Below are positions 42,136 to 50,231 of a DNA stretch of 64,000 nucleotides, piece by piece. Source of the DNA: Paenibacillus uliginis N3/975 (GTDB taxonomy: Bacteria > Bacillota > Bacilli > Paenibacillales > Paenibacillaceae); contig NZ_LT840184.1 in NCBI RefSeq assembly GCF_900177425.1, positions 4,815,705-4,879,704 of the forward strand. The letters are read 5' to 3'. The position numbers were made by a program, and so were the translations under genes. The stretch's first letter is position 1; each line of letters opens with the position of its first letter. The notes under the pieces were generated by a model. It was not told where the DNA came from. It saw only the letters and a list, made by a program, of their open reading frames with translations, and did not search any database.

Positions 42136-42726
42136 ATGGCAAAAGTGAGACGCAAAAAATCGACAACTATCATTATCATCACGATATTGCTAGCCATTAT
42201 ATATATGCAGCTGTCAACGTCCATTCCTGATATTTTGCCGGATCTGGATAAAGAAGACGCTCCTCCGGTTACCGGAATTCATCCTGTTGTGCTCGATCAG
42301 AAGAATAAACTTGTCGCAAAGGTAAGGGAGATTGGAATAAAAATTATTATTACAGATGGTTACCGAAGTGACGAAGAGCAGAACCGTTTATACAAGCAAG
42401 GACGAAGCACGGAAGGTGACATCGTTACCAACGCGCAAGCCGGTGAGTCCATGCATAATTACGGCCTTGCTATCGATTTTGCCCTCCAATTGAAGGACGG
42501 CAGTGTCATCTGGGATATGGAGTATGACGGCAACGGAAATGGTAGATCAGACTGGATGGAGGTCGTAGCAATTGCCAAAGACCTTGGTTTCCAGTGGGGC
42601 GGCGATTGGACCAACTTCCCGGATTACCCTCATCTCCAGATAGATTTCGGCCTTACCATACGCGACTTGAAGCGCGGAAAACGCCCTCCGGTAGATTCAC
42701 ATGAATATTTGGAGGCTTTGAAGTGA
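42136..42726 (+). CDS. M15-family D,D- or L,D-peptidase (CwlK/VanY type), membrane anchored
   Basis: 196 residues: an N-terminal transmembrane anchor (TTIIIITILLAIIYMQLS), then an M15 peptidase domain with DGYRSDEEQNRLYKQGR, the zinc ligands in SMHNYGLAIDFAL and the last histidine in WTNFPDYPHLQIDFG. Enzymes of this group cut peptide bonds of peptidoglycan outside the membrane; the order is like the CwlK L-Ala-D-Glu endopeptidase. The ribosome site is weak (GTAGG). The gene ends 28 bases from the right end of the IS605-type relic. Confidence 0.88.
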   Translation: MAKVRRKKSTTIIIITILLAIIYMQLSTSIPDILPDLDKEDAPPVTGIHPVVLDQKNKLVAKVREIGIKIIITDGYRSDEEQNRLYKQGRSTEGDIVTNAQAGESMHNYGLAIDFALQLKDGSVIWDMEYDGNGNGRSDWMEVVAIAKDLGFQWGGDWTNFPDYPHLQIDFGLTIRDLKRGKRPPVDSHEYLEALK

Positions 42727-42753
42727 TCATGGCGTAAAAAAGGCAGACCAATA

Positions 42754-43147
42754 TTGACACTCCCCCCCCTAAAGGGGCAAGTCTGCTGGCGTAGATAGGA
42801 TTCTTGAGTAGTTAACGCCCTCAATCCATTTCTGTTTTGGACAACTCTCAAGTTTAGGGCGTGTCATCGCCCCTCCTAAGACAGTGCATATAGCATCTTA
42901 GGCTCTCACCCTGTTACCAGATGAGACAGGTTGTTTGCTCAAATGTTTTAGCGTCTTGTTCTTGACGACTTCATACATTTTACGTGGCGAAAGAGTTAGT
43001 CGCCACAACCCCATATGTATACTATTTTCAAAGAGCGAGCATACGTTCACTATACCCTAACTAGCAGTGTAGGACAATGAAGCTGTCTAATGACAACCCT
43101 TGCCCTAAGCCGATTCATCCCAGCCTAAAGGCTAGGGCTTTTTCGGC
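42754..43147 (-). mobile_element. tnpA/tnpB-less IS200/IS605-type relic with omegaRNA-like right end
   Basis: Read on the minus strand the element ends in CCCCTTTAGGGGGGGGAGTGTCAA, split here as a CCCC/GGGG hairpin plus GAGTGTCAA, the right-end form common to IS605-type elements. Upstream are nested stems expected of an omegaRNA: CTAAGA/TCTTAG, GGGCG/CGCCC and CTTGAG/CTCAAG. The other end (43102-43147) has a left-end-like palindrome (AGCCT/AGGCT, GCCCTA/TAGGGC). No transposase or TnpB frame of useful length fits in the roughly 390 bases. The flank after TCAA would act as guide. No feature in 43148-43218 beyond this. Confidence 0.6.
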
Positions 43148-43218
43148 TAGAATCTGTAAACTGGGCTGCCCTTTTGTCATGAACTGTAAGGATAATCCAT
43201 TTCTTTAAGCTTAGGACG

Positions 43219-43245
43219 AAAAAAGGAAGGGAACCTCTCCCTCCC
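43219..43245 (-). terminator. Terminator of the TetR gene
   Basis: On the minus strand GGAGGGA pairs with TCCCTTCC and is followed by six T. Confidence 0.7.
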
Positions 43246-43275
43246 CTCCTCTGATGAATTCTATCTCTTGGCCCT

Positions 43276-43893
43276 TTAAGCCGTAATTCCGAACATATAT
43301 AAATTCACAACCTGATGAGCCAAGTCTTCAGGCGTACATTTGCCAGTCAACAGCTGCTGCAGAGTCAACCGCTCAAGCGTTCCTACAAGACACTCTGCTA
43401 TGATGGTCATATTGGCCTCTTGCTGAAAATACCCGTCCTTTTGCTCAGCCTTCAAGTTCTGTTCGATCATAGCTGTAAGTTCTTTCTTGACCTCACTGGC
43501 TTCCTGTCCGATAAAAAAACCGATCTGGGTCAAGTCCGGATCTCTCTCCAGAAATTCAAACAGACTGCTCAGGACTGCAGTAATCCGGCCCGGAACATCT
43601 TCACGGCTGATCCCGGCTTCCAAGCGGCCGTCTGCAATAAGTTCCTTCAACTGGGAGCGGAACTTCAACATCAGTTCGTTAAATACAGCTTCTTTACTAT
43701 CGAAATACAGGTAGAACGACGGCTGGGTCAGTCCTGCCCGGGAAACAATGGTGCTGATTTTTGTCTTATGATAACCAGACCGCGCAAACTCATTGGCGGC
43801 AACCGTAAGCAATCTTGCTCTACTCTCTTGTCCATTTGCACCCTTTTTTCTCAAAGCTATCGAACCTCCGTCTCTATCTGGATGTGTACTCAT
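43276..43893 (-). CDS. TetR/AcrR family transcriptional regulator
   Basis: 205 residues. The N-terminal TetR helix-turn-helix is clear: RARLLTVAANEFARSGYHKTKISTIVSRAGLTQPSFYLYFDSKEAVF (given here as a span of about 45 residues from 26). The C-terminal ligand domain is not assigned. GGAG lies 4 bases before the ATG. It is next to the membrane-protein gene at 43971 on the same strand but 78 bases away, and no obvious target operon is divergent. The ligand and targets are unknown. Confidence 0.88.
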   Translation of the reverse strand: MSTHPDRDGGSIALRKKGANGQESRARLLTVAANEFARSGYHKTKISTIVSRAGLTQPSFYLYFDSKEAVFNELMLKFRSQLKELIADGRLEAGISREDVPGRITAVLSSLFEFLERDPDLTQIGFFIGQEASEVKKELTAMIEQNLKAEQKDGYFQQEANMTIIAECLVGTLERLTLQQLLTGKCTPEDLAHQVVNLYMFGITA

Positions 43894-43970
43894 TATACTC
43901 CATGCACCATATGCTTGCTAGAATGAAAGAATGCAGTCAGCAAAAATATAGCGTGCGTCCGTCAATTAAC

Positions 43971-44729
43971 CTATTCCTTAAAAGGAATGACCGCAGTTTT
44001 GCCATTAGAATCTTGAAGCAAGTACTGATCCCTGGCTTTATACCTTCTTTCAAGTCTTTGTTCCCTGAACTGCTGCTCCATATCAGACCGAACGGCATGG
44101 TTCAAATATTCGTTGTCATCCGAAGCATCTGGCTTGATCCGAAGATCCATCTGCTTCTCGTACCGCTCATACTGCAGCTCAGACTCTCTTAATTCCGTCG
44201 GTACCCAGCGGGCCTCCATAATTTTTTGAAAGCTACCGTCTGTACTCCTAAAGTAGGATAAGATTAGAGAGTACCCTTTTAAATCCAATTGTATATTTTC
44301 AAAATCAGGTCCCATGATGTTATTTTTGACATTATTTCCCATATGTTGATTGACCGTTGCAGGAAGTGTCTCTGTTACATCATAAACCGCCAAAAACTGA
44401 TAACTGTTCGTACTGGAACCGAATATTTCAAACTGATTAACGTCGGTAAGCTGCTTCAGTATTCGCTTGCTAGCGCTTTCAATTGCTCCATGACTCAGCA
44501 ATACGCTCCCATTCATGCTGATTAACGCAGGTTTTCCAAGAAAGTTGATACGCTCGTCCTTCGTTAGCCAGGGTCTTGCCGCCCTTTCTTGTTTTTTCAT
44601 TTTTTCTTCGGGGAAGTTCTCTTCTACAGACTCCATTACCCGTTTAGCGGTTGGGCTATTATCAAAATAAACCGTTACCATTCCAAGCACCAGAACAGAC
44701 AAAATCATCACACCAGCTTTTTTAAGCAT
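43971..44729 (-). CDS. Membrane-anchored protein of unknown function
   Basis: About 252 residues: a single N-terminal transmembrane helix (AGVMILSVLVLGMVTVYF) and a large extracytoplasmic part with mixed alpha/beta content (LGKPALISMNGSVLLSHGAIES, FEIFGSSTNSYQFLAVYDVTETLP) and a highly charged helical C-terminus. The ATG at 44729 follows AAGGAAAGGAT with good spacing; the frame opens earlier at 44789 without a ribosome site. No family recognised. It is divergent from the mqnB gene. Confidence 0.62.
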   Translation of the reverse strand: MLKKAGVMILSVLVLGMVTVYFDNSPTAKRVMESVEENFPEEKMKKQERAARPWLTKDERINFLGKPALISMNGSVLLSHGAIESASKRILKQLTDVNQFEIFGSSTNSYQFLAVYDVTETLPATVNQHMGNNVKNNIMGPDFENIQLDLKGYSLILSYFRSTDGSFQKIMEARWVPTELRESELQYERYEKQMDLRIKPDASDDNEYLNHAVRSDMEQQFREQRLERRYKARDQYLLQDSNGKTAVIPFKE

Positions 44730-44930
44730 TTGGTAATCCTTTCCTTCAAACAAGTCGCTCCCTCTATTACCATTATATGTATTATACAAGCCTTGAACAG
44801 TATTTCATATCCAGTTTTTCAGCAACTTTAAAAGGTATGCTCTTATCCCCATGCTTTACAATGAAACCAGAACCATTTAACGTTAAGTTCATACGGAATA
44901 TGCAAACAGCTTTATGAGGGAGAGAAGCTT

Positions 44931-45587
44931 ATGAATGAATCTGCACAAAAAATTCTTATCGTCACAGCCGTTGCCGCAGAAAGAGAGGCCGTGCTCCGCG
45001 GTCTGGCTGGTGACGGACGTTATGAGGTCATTGCAGCGGGAGTCGGCCTTGCGGCTGCAGCATCCCGTACAGCTAAAACTCTGGCATCAGGCCATTATAA
45101 ATTTGTTATTAGCGCCGGTATTGGCGGCGGATTTCCAAGGCAGGCCCCTGTCGGATCTCTGGTGGTCGCAAGTGATATCATCGCCGCAGATCTCGGCTCC
45201 GAGACACCTGATGGATTTCTCAGCGTGGACAAGCTCGGTTTCGGATCAGCTTATATTCAGACGCCGTCCAAGCTCGCGGTTCTGCTGACCGAAGCGCTGC
45301 AAGCAGCCGGTCTGATAGCAGCATGCGGTCCGATTCTCAGCGTATCGACCACAACCGGTACAAAAGCAACGGCTGAAGCACTAACTGCCCGTGTTCCTGG
45401 AGCAGCTGCCGAGGCTATGGAGGGATTCGGAGTAGCACAAGCCGCACAGGATTTCGGATTGCCTGTGCTAGAGATCCGCGCAATCTCGAACGCTGTAGGT
45501 CCGCGTGACCGGGATGCCTGGAAGATCCCTCAAGCGCTGCAGACGCTTGAAGCTGCAATCTCACAACTACCGGAGGTGCTGACATGA
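44931..45587 (+). CDS. mqnB: Futalosine hydrolase MqnB
   Basis: 218 residues of the nucleoside phosphorylase fold: KILIVTAVAAEREAVLRGL, VISAGIGGGFPR, VASDIIAADLGSETPDGFL and AAEAMEGFGVAQAA with the catalytic glutamate region. MqnB removes hypoxanthine from futalosine in the alternative menaquinone pathway. The TGA overlaps the ATG of mqnD (ATGA), and both act in that pathway, which secures the call. AGGGAGAG lies before the ATG. mqnA and mqnC are not in this window. Confidence 0.92.
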   Translation: MNESAQKILIVTAVAAEREAVLRGLAGDGRYEVIAAGVGLAAAASRTAKTLASGHYKFVISAGIGGGFPRQAPVGSLVVASDIIAADLGSETPDGFLSVDKLGFGSAYIQTPSKLAVLLTEALQAAGLIAACGPILSVSTTTGTKATAEALTARVPGAAAEAMEGFGVAQAAQDFGLPVLEIRAISNAVGPRDRDAWKIPQALQTLEAAISQLPEVLT

Positions 45588-46447
45588 AAATTGCGTTTTC
45601 ACCGTGTCCAAATGACACTTTTGTATTTCACGCCTGGGTACATAACCTGATTCCCGGCGCACCTGAGCTCGAAGTGTCTTATGCAGACATCCATATCACG
45701 AACCATTGGGCCGCGGAGACAGGTTCCAATGACCATGACGTCCTGAAAATATCGTATGCTGCTCTGCCATGGGTGCTCGATGAATATGCCCTGATCCCTT
45801 GCGGGGGTGCGCTTGGACGCGGCTGCGGCCCGCTCCTTCTGACAGGCGGAGCCTCAAGCGCCACAGGCTTAGCCTCTAAAGCAGCTGATCCGGCATTCCT
45901 GTCCGGACGCAAAGTTGCCGTACCGAGTGAACGCTCCACCGCTTACTTGCTGTTCAGGCTGTGGGCGGCGCAGAACGTTCCCGGCGGAATCGGTGATATT
46001 ATCGTCATGCCGTTTGACCAGATCATGCCTGCCGTCCGCGATGGGGAAGTCGATGCAGGGCTTGTCATTCATGAAGCCCGCTTCACCTATCCTTCTTATG
46101 ACCTTAATCTGATGACGGATCTCGGAAGCTGGTGGGAATCTGACACCGGTCTTCCCATTCCGCTCGGCGCCATCATTGCACGTCGTTCGCTTGATCTTGA
46201 TCAGATTGCGGCATGGACACGTGCCTCGGTGGAATACGCCTGGGCCCATCCCGAAGCTTCCCGTGACTATGTTCTGGATCATGCACAGGAGATGGAGACG
46301 GCAGTGGCAGAGGCGCATATTGGATTGTATGTAAATCCATTTACCGCGAACCTCGGGGAAGATGGATATGCCGCTGTATCCGCACTGTTAAGCCGTGCGG
46401 CAGACGAAGGACTTGTTCCAAGAATAGATCCTGCCAAGCTGCGCTAA
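45584..46447 (+). CDS. mqnD: 1,4-dihydroxy-6-naphthoate synthase MqnD
   Basis: 287 residues of the periplasmic-binding-protein-like fold used by MqnA/MqnD: KIAFSPCPNDTFVFHAWV at the N-terminus (the SPCPNDTF motif is diagnostic), DVLKISYAALPWVLDEY, GCGPLLLTGG and DAGLVIHEARFTYPSYDL. MqnD converts cyclic dehypoxanthine futalosine to dihydroxynaphthoate. It starts inside the mqnB stop and ends at a bidirectional terminator. Confidence 0.95.
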   Translation: MKIAFSPCPNDTFVFHAWVHNLIPGAPELEVSYADIHITNHWAAETGSNDHDVLKISYAALPWVLDEYALIPCGGALGRGCGPLLLTGGASSATGLASKAADPAFLSGRKVAVPSERSTAYLLFRLWAAQNVPGGIGDIIVMPFDQIMPAVRDGEVDAGLVIHEARFTYPSYDLNLMTDLGSWWESDTGLPIPLGAIIARRSLDLDQIAAWTRASVEYAWAHPEASRDYVLDHAQEMETAVAEAHIGLYVNPFTANLGEDGYAAVSALLSRAADEGLVPRIDPAKLR

Positions 46448-46454
46448 AGCAATA

Positions 46455-46506
46455 ATACAAAGAGGAACGCCGAAGTTCATCATGAACTCTTGCGTTCCTC
46501 TTTGTT
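46455..46506. terminator. Bidirectional terminator between mqnD and mug
   Basis: ACAAAGAGGAACGC pairs with GCGTTCCTCTTTGT around a loop of about 22 bases. Confidence 0.85.
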
Positions 46507-46566
46507 GTTCCCAGCGCAGCCGATGTTTCAGGGCTTTTCCTCACCATTAGTTTCTCCGTTCTCTGA

Positions 46567-47079
46567 TCATCCTTCATTCTCTATAAAATCGCTAAGCTGC
46601 CGATATATCCCTACAATATCATCCATGGGCATCCGGACCAGGCCACTGGATGAAGGAGCGACAAATTCACGCACCTCTTTCACAACTGGTTCAGCCTGAA
46701 AGCCCCAATGCGCCTGTGATCTTCGGCTGAATTCCGTATAGACCCCCTTACCAACAAAACACGCAATTCTCGGGCGGTATTGCTCAAGCTTGGCCCGCAG
46801 TATTTCACGTCCCTGCTCATATTCATCCCGTGTAATATCCTCAGCTCCCCGGGTTGGCCTGGCTACAATATTCGTAAAGCCGTATCCCAGCTTCAACAGC
46901 TCCCCATCATCAGAGGCGTCATACAGACGAGGGGTAAGACCCGACCGGTGCAAAATACGCCAAAAATTGTTACGTGGATTCGCATAATGGTGACCCACTT
47001 CACCAGAGCGCAGGCTTGGATTGAAGCCAATGAAGAGAACCGATAGTCCGTAATCCAGATGATCCATAACCTCGTTCAC
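46567..47079 (-). CDS. mug: G/U mismatch-specific DNA glycosylase (Mug family)
   Basis: 170 residues: SVLFIGFNPSLRSGEVGHHYANPRNNFW (span) has the GxNPs motif of Mug/TDG, GFTNIVARPTRGA follows, and the C-terminal region has VAPSSSGLVRM. Mug removes uracil or ethenocytosine opposite G in DNA. The GTG start directly follows the TGA of the nucleotidyltransferase gene and is 8 bases after GGAGG, so the two are one unit. Length is normal. Confidence 0.9.
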   Translation of the reverse strand: MNEVMDHLDYGLSVLFIGFNPSLRSGEVGHHYANPRNNFWRILHRSGLTPRLYDASDDGELLKLGYGFTNIVARPTRGAEDITRDEYEQGREILRAKLEQYRPRIACFVGKGVYTEFSRRSQAHWGFQAEPVVKEVREFVAPSSSGLVRMPMDDIVGIYRQLSDFIENEG

Positions 47080-47883
47080 TCACTCTACCTCCTTATGCCA
47101 GGCTTCCTTCAGAATACTGCGGAACAAATGGTCCAGTTCTTCATCGGAGACACGGTCAAGGCTGCTGTTCTGCATACGCTGTGCAGCAGCATCATAATAC
47201 TTGATTTGCTTCTCCAAATAATCATTGATTAACGGAAGACGCGGCTCAAGAGTAAGTTCTTCACCCGACTTTTTTCGCTGAATCAGCTGATAGATTTCAC
47301 TGCAAAGCTCACTATCACGCGGTACTAAGCTCTCCACCAGACTCTCGAATTGAATTGGCGGCATACTGTCGTATTTCTCAATCCAGAGACAGGCAAGGAT
47401 TGGGCGAAGCACGTAGAAATATTTTTTAATCTTCACCTGCTCCCCTTGCAGATAATCGCGATAGTTTCCCTTGGCCATGTTAAGATAATGGTACAGACAA
47501 GATTTTGGCGAAAAAGTCAGCGGAGACAGCCCTCGGATCTGCTCTGCGGCGGATGTGTGTTCCAGGTATTGTATAGGTGACTCAAGCCATTCCAGCAGGG
47601 GCGGGTTTGATTTACGGAATAAATTCAAAGCCTTTTTCAGGTCCCACCCGTTAATATCCAGTCTGTCACTAATCGGCCGCTCGATCACATCTCTCTTCTC
47701 AAAGATGGATAAATACCAATCAACGGGTCTTACATATAGAAACCGTACATCGTAATCACTACTATCGGGGGAAGAAAATCCCCATGATCGGCTTCCAGAC
47801 TCACAGGCATAAAGGATGATGATCTCTTCCTCATGCTCTATTTTCCGCAGCTGCTCAGTAATGACAGCATTCATGTCCTTCAT
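47080..47883 (-). CDS. YcgL-type predicted nucleotidyltransferase
   Basis: 267 residues. The N-terminal polymerase-beta-like motif is CESGSRSWGFSSPDSSDYDVRFLY, with G-S-R-x-W-G and the D-x-D pair (DYDV). The family (COG3541, YcgL in Bacillus) has no known substrate. Downstream helices with KKYFYVLRPILACLWIEKY fit the family. It is followed without a gap by the mug gene, so they are coupled, though no shared pathway is known. A GGAGG site precedes the ATG. Confidence 0.85.
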   Translation of the reverse strand: MKDMNAVITEQLRKIEHEEEIIILYACESGSRSWGFSSPDSSDYDVRFLYVRPVDWYLSIFEKRDVIERPISDRLDINGWDLKKALNLFRKSNPPLLEWLESPIQYLEHTSAAEQIRGLSPLTFSPKSCLYHYLNMAKGNYRDYLQGEQVKIKKYFYVLRPILACLWIEKYDSMPPIQFESLVESLVPRDSELCSEIYQLIQRKKSGEELTLEPRLPLINDYLEKQIKYYDAAAQRMQNSSLDRVSDEELDHLFRSILKEAWHKEVE

Positions 47884-47903
47884 CCTTTAACCCTCCTTAC
47901 GTT

Positions 47904-48407
47904 CTACGTGGAAGCAGAAGATCCACTGCTGTTAACTCTTTTTTGAATCGCATGTACTCCCATAACGACGGCAATCAATTCCCAATCATCCAGGTGTTGA
48001 CTATCGTTCTTCAGGTGGTAAGCTCCGGATTGCAGCCATCCACTGACACGATGAAACGTGGCAACGCAGCGTCCGCCCTCACCCTGGATTTCGTATTCCT
48101 TGGAGAACGCCGGGGACGTAATTTCATAAATCCCCCTTTCACCGGCATCATACTCATATTTCTTGGAGAAAAAGCTCATCCGCATTCGCAGCACACCGAG
48201 TTCATATTCATTACGGTCACACACTTCCCATTTATTCGAGAAAAAACGGAACGAACCGCTGTAAACCTTCATTCCGGTCTCATCATACACATCCAGAGAG
48301 GAACCGAAAGAGCTTTTCAAATCTACCGTTCCAACGATCTCTCCCGCTTCATTCATCACGCTCGTTTCACCTGAATTAAAAAAGTTATCTTTAAAATATA
48401 ACCCCAT
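47904..48407 (-). CDS. LURP-one-related (YxjI-like) protein
   Basis: 167 residues with the two-layer beta-barrel pattern of the LURP-one family: YFKDNFFNSGETSVMNEAGEIVGTVDLK, VYDETGMKVYSGSFRFFS, YEIQGEGGRCVATFHRV and a hydrophobic C-terminal helix (DWELIAVVMGVHAIQ). Family members bind or act at membranes in ways not yet clear (phospholipid scramblases are distant relatives). It lies 20 bases upstream of the nucleotidyltransferase gene on the same strand, so the three minus-strand genes may form one unit. Confidence 0.8.
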   Translation of the reverse strand: MGLYFKDNFFNSGETSVMNEAGEIVGTVDLKSSFGSSLDVYDETGMKVYSGSFRFFSNKWEVCDRNEYELGVLRMRMSFFSKKYEYDAGERGIYEITSPAFSKEYEIQGEGGRCVATFHRVSGWLQSGAYHLKNDSQHLDDWELIAVVMGVHAIQKRVNSSGSSAST

Positions 48408-48580
48408 ATTAATCTTTCTCCCTTCTTATAATTTTATCTTCATTATACGTTACAGTATAAAACTTTCCATCCTGCGTGCCTTAGCCCGCACGTTCTGAAA
48501 TCATATTATTTCCTCGATCGTTCCGGGAACCAAACTGCGACTCTGTTGTCTAATTGAATAGAGAGGTGAGGAGATTGGGT

Positions 48581-49117
48581 TTGGAGTATTTGAATAACCT
48601 GGTGGCCGCAGATAATCCCAGCTCTGTGTTGATGGAGATGATGGAGGCATACGGACAGGATGTGTGGAATTACGCTTATTTTTTGACTAGACGCCGCGAT
48701 GCTGCGGACGATATCAGTCAAGATGTCTTTCTGAAGGCGCTACAGCATTTGAGACAATTTGAAGGGCGCAGTTCCGTGAAGACATGGCTGTTCGCCATTA
48801 CGCGCAATCTGTCCATGAACTACCTCAAGTCCTCTTTCATCAAAAAGGTAACGCTTGTCGAATGGGTCACCCCAAAGCGCAACGAACGCTCCGCTGAAAT
48901 GGAAGCTATCGGGAACATGGAAGTATCCCGGATATGGCAGCATGTATTGAGCTTGCCCGTTAAATTCAGAGAAGTGTTGATCCTCGAATTCCATTACCAG
49001 CTGCCGCGCCGTGAAATCGCTGCTCTTCTCGACATTTCGGAAGGTACAGTCAAATCAAGGCTTCATCGTGCCCGTGCCCGTATGGAAGCTCTGCTGAAAG
49101 GAGAGGAAGCCGAATGA
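48581..49117 (+). CDS. ECF-type RNA polymerase sigma factor
   Basis: 178 residues. Region 2 is seen in DAADDISQDVFLKALQHLRQFEGRSSVKTWLFAITRN and region 4 in LPVKFREVLILEFHYQLPRREIAALLDISEGTVKSRLHRA (spans given by start and end). A start at TTG 48581 lies 7 bases after GAGGAG; TTG 48554 is further upstream without a ribosome site. The stop overlaps the ATG of the membrane partner gene as ATGA, the usual sigma/anti-sigma pairing. Target promoters were not identified. Confidence 0.9.
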   Translation: MEYLNNLVAADNPSSVLMEMMEAYGQDVWNYAYFLTRRRDAADDISQDVFLKALQHLRQFEGRSSVKTWLFAITRNLSMNYLKSSFIKKVTLVEWVTPKRNERSAEMEAIGNMEVSRIWQHVLSLPVKFREVLILEFHYQLPRREIAALLDISEGTVKSRLHRARARMEALLKGEEAE

Positions 49118-50085
49118 ACAACAATCAGAAGGAAATGGAACCCCATTGGGTTCAAGAATTAAAGTCCTCTCCGTTTAAAAAGCCTCCCTTTACGAAGGAG
49201 ATGATGACTACCGTGCTTGAACGTTCAACGAACAACCGTAAACCATCCGGCAAGAAATACAAAAGATTATTTCGCGTCGTAGCAGCAGGCGCATGCACCA
49301 TCGCCATACTGGGAATGATCTGGATCATCAGCCCTTCCCTAATTAAGAACAACAACTCCACCCCTATGGTAAAGCCTGCGGCTCCTACAGTGGACTGGAC
49401 ACCCCACTCTCAATATAATACGGCGGAAGGAGTTACCAAGCTTCACGTATTTCCGGGTGGCGACTATCCAGCGGGGTCTCCATCAGGAAGTTGGTGGAAC
49501 TTGTACGTCCCCGTCGAGACACTTGAGGGACAGAACATCCGGATTACGGCCACTCATAAGGAAACCGGCATGCAGATCGAAGAGTTGCCTCCTACAAAGA
49601 TCACCCCAGAAATGGCCTATGATAATTTCACCCGTGTATCTTCAACCTTTTCTCTCCCGCTCAGCGGCCTTTGGAAATTCGACGTGTATATTGGAGAGGA
49701 AAAATTCGGGGATGTTGTCTTTGATGTACCGGACAGCAGCTGGGAGCCAAGTCCTGTGTTTACTTCAGGTAATTTTGAAATGACCGGCGTGGAGAATCGG
49801 CTCGGTTTCATCCATCCTGGATTCCAAGCAGGTCAGTCCAATAAATATATGTGGCACTTCTGGGGACGGGATGAAGAGCTGAACGGCGAGCTGAAAATTA
49901 CAGCCGTGAAGCAGAACTCATTCGAGATTATAGATGTTTTTGAAAGTAAGCTGTCTCCCGGTAAGCTCAATGGGGCTGACGCTGCACTGCCTTCTTCAAT
50001 GAGCCTCCCCTCTTCCGGTTTATGGAGATTGATGGCAAGCATCGATGGGCAGCTGTATGGAAGTGTAATCGTAGAAGTTAAGTAA
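49114..50085 (+). CDS. Membrane protein coupled to the ECF sigma factor, probable anti-sigma/sensor
   Basis: 323 residues: a cytosolic N-terminus of about 50 residues with WVQELKSSPFKKPPFTKEMM, one transmembrane helix (RVVAAGACTIAILGMIWII) and a large outside part with two similar beta domains (SHLT-like PSGSWWNLYVPVETLEGQNIRI and LPLSGLWKFDVYIG; then SMSLPSSGLWRLMASIDGQLYG). The SGLW pair marks an internal repeat of the outer domains. The overlap with the sigma gene and the topology suggest an anti-sigma factor with an external sensor, but the N-terminus does not show a clear zinc-type motif. Confidence 0.75.
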   Translation: MNNNQKEMEPHWVQELKSSPFKKPPFTKEMMTTVLERSTNNRKPSGKKYKRLFRVVAAGACTIAILGMIWIISPSLIKNNNSTPMVKPAAPTVDWTPHSQYNTAEGVTKLHVFPGGDYPAGSPSGSWWNLYVPVETLEGQNIRITATHKETGMQIEELPPTKITPEMAYDNFTRVSSTFSLPLSGLWKFDVYIGEEKFGDVVFDVPDSSWEPSPVFTSGNFEMTGVENRLGFIHPGFQAGQSNKYMWHFWGRDEELNGELKITAVKQNSFEIIDVFESKLSPGKLNGADAALPSSMSLPSSGLWRLMASIDGQLYGSVIVEVK

Positions 50086-50098
50086 CAATCTATACCCT

Positions 50099-50125
50099 AG
50101 CGCGAACGGCTTTACGGTCCTACAA
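50099..50125 (+). repeat. Partial dispersed repeat (head only), copy F
   Basis: CGAACGGCTTTACGGTC and the nearby TTTGACA match the head of copy A at 12724, but the core does not follow. It lies directly before the terminator at 50135. Confidence 0.35.
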
Positions 50126-50134
50126 TTTGACACC

Positions 50135-50173
50135 AAAAAACGCTGATGCCGCTCTTAGGGCATCAGCGTTTTT
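50135..50173. terminator. Bidirectional terminator between the anti-sigma-like and oxidoreductase genes
   Basis: AAAAACGCTGATGCC pairs with GGCATCAGCGTTTTT around an 8-base loop. Confidence 0.9.
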
Positions 50174-50231
50174 ACAACATTATCTTATTTCATACTTTTC
50201 CGGGCTTCTCCCGACATCAGATCTTCGAAAT

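Noticed and set aside
42630..42851. A 73-codon minus-strand frame spanning the end of the M15 gene and the IS605-type relic
   Set aside because: It crosses the element boundary and has no ribosome site or family match; the structure of the element explains the DNA better.
43315..43926. A 203-codon plus-strand frame opposite the TetR gene
   Set aside because: The TetR helix-turn-helix on the minus strand is unambiguous; this frame is a shadow.
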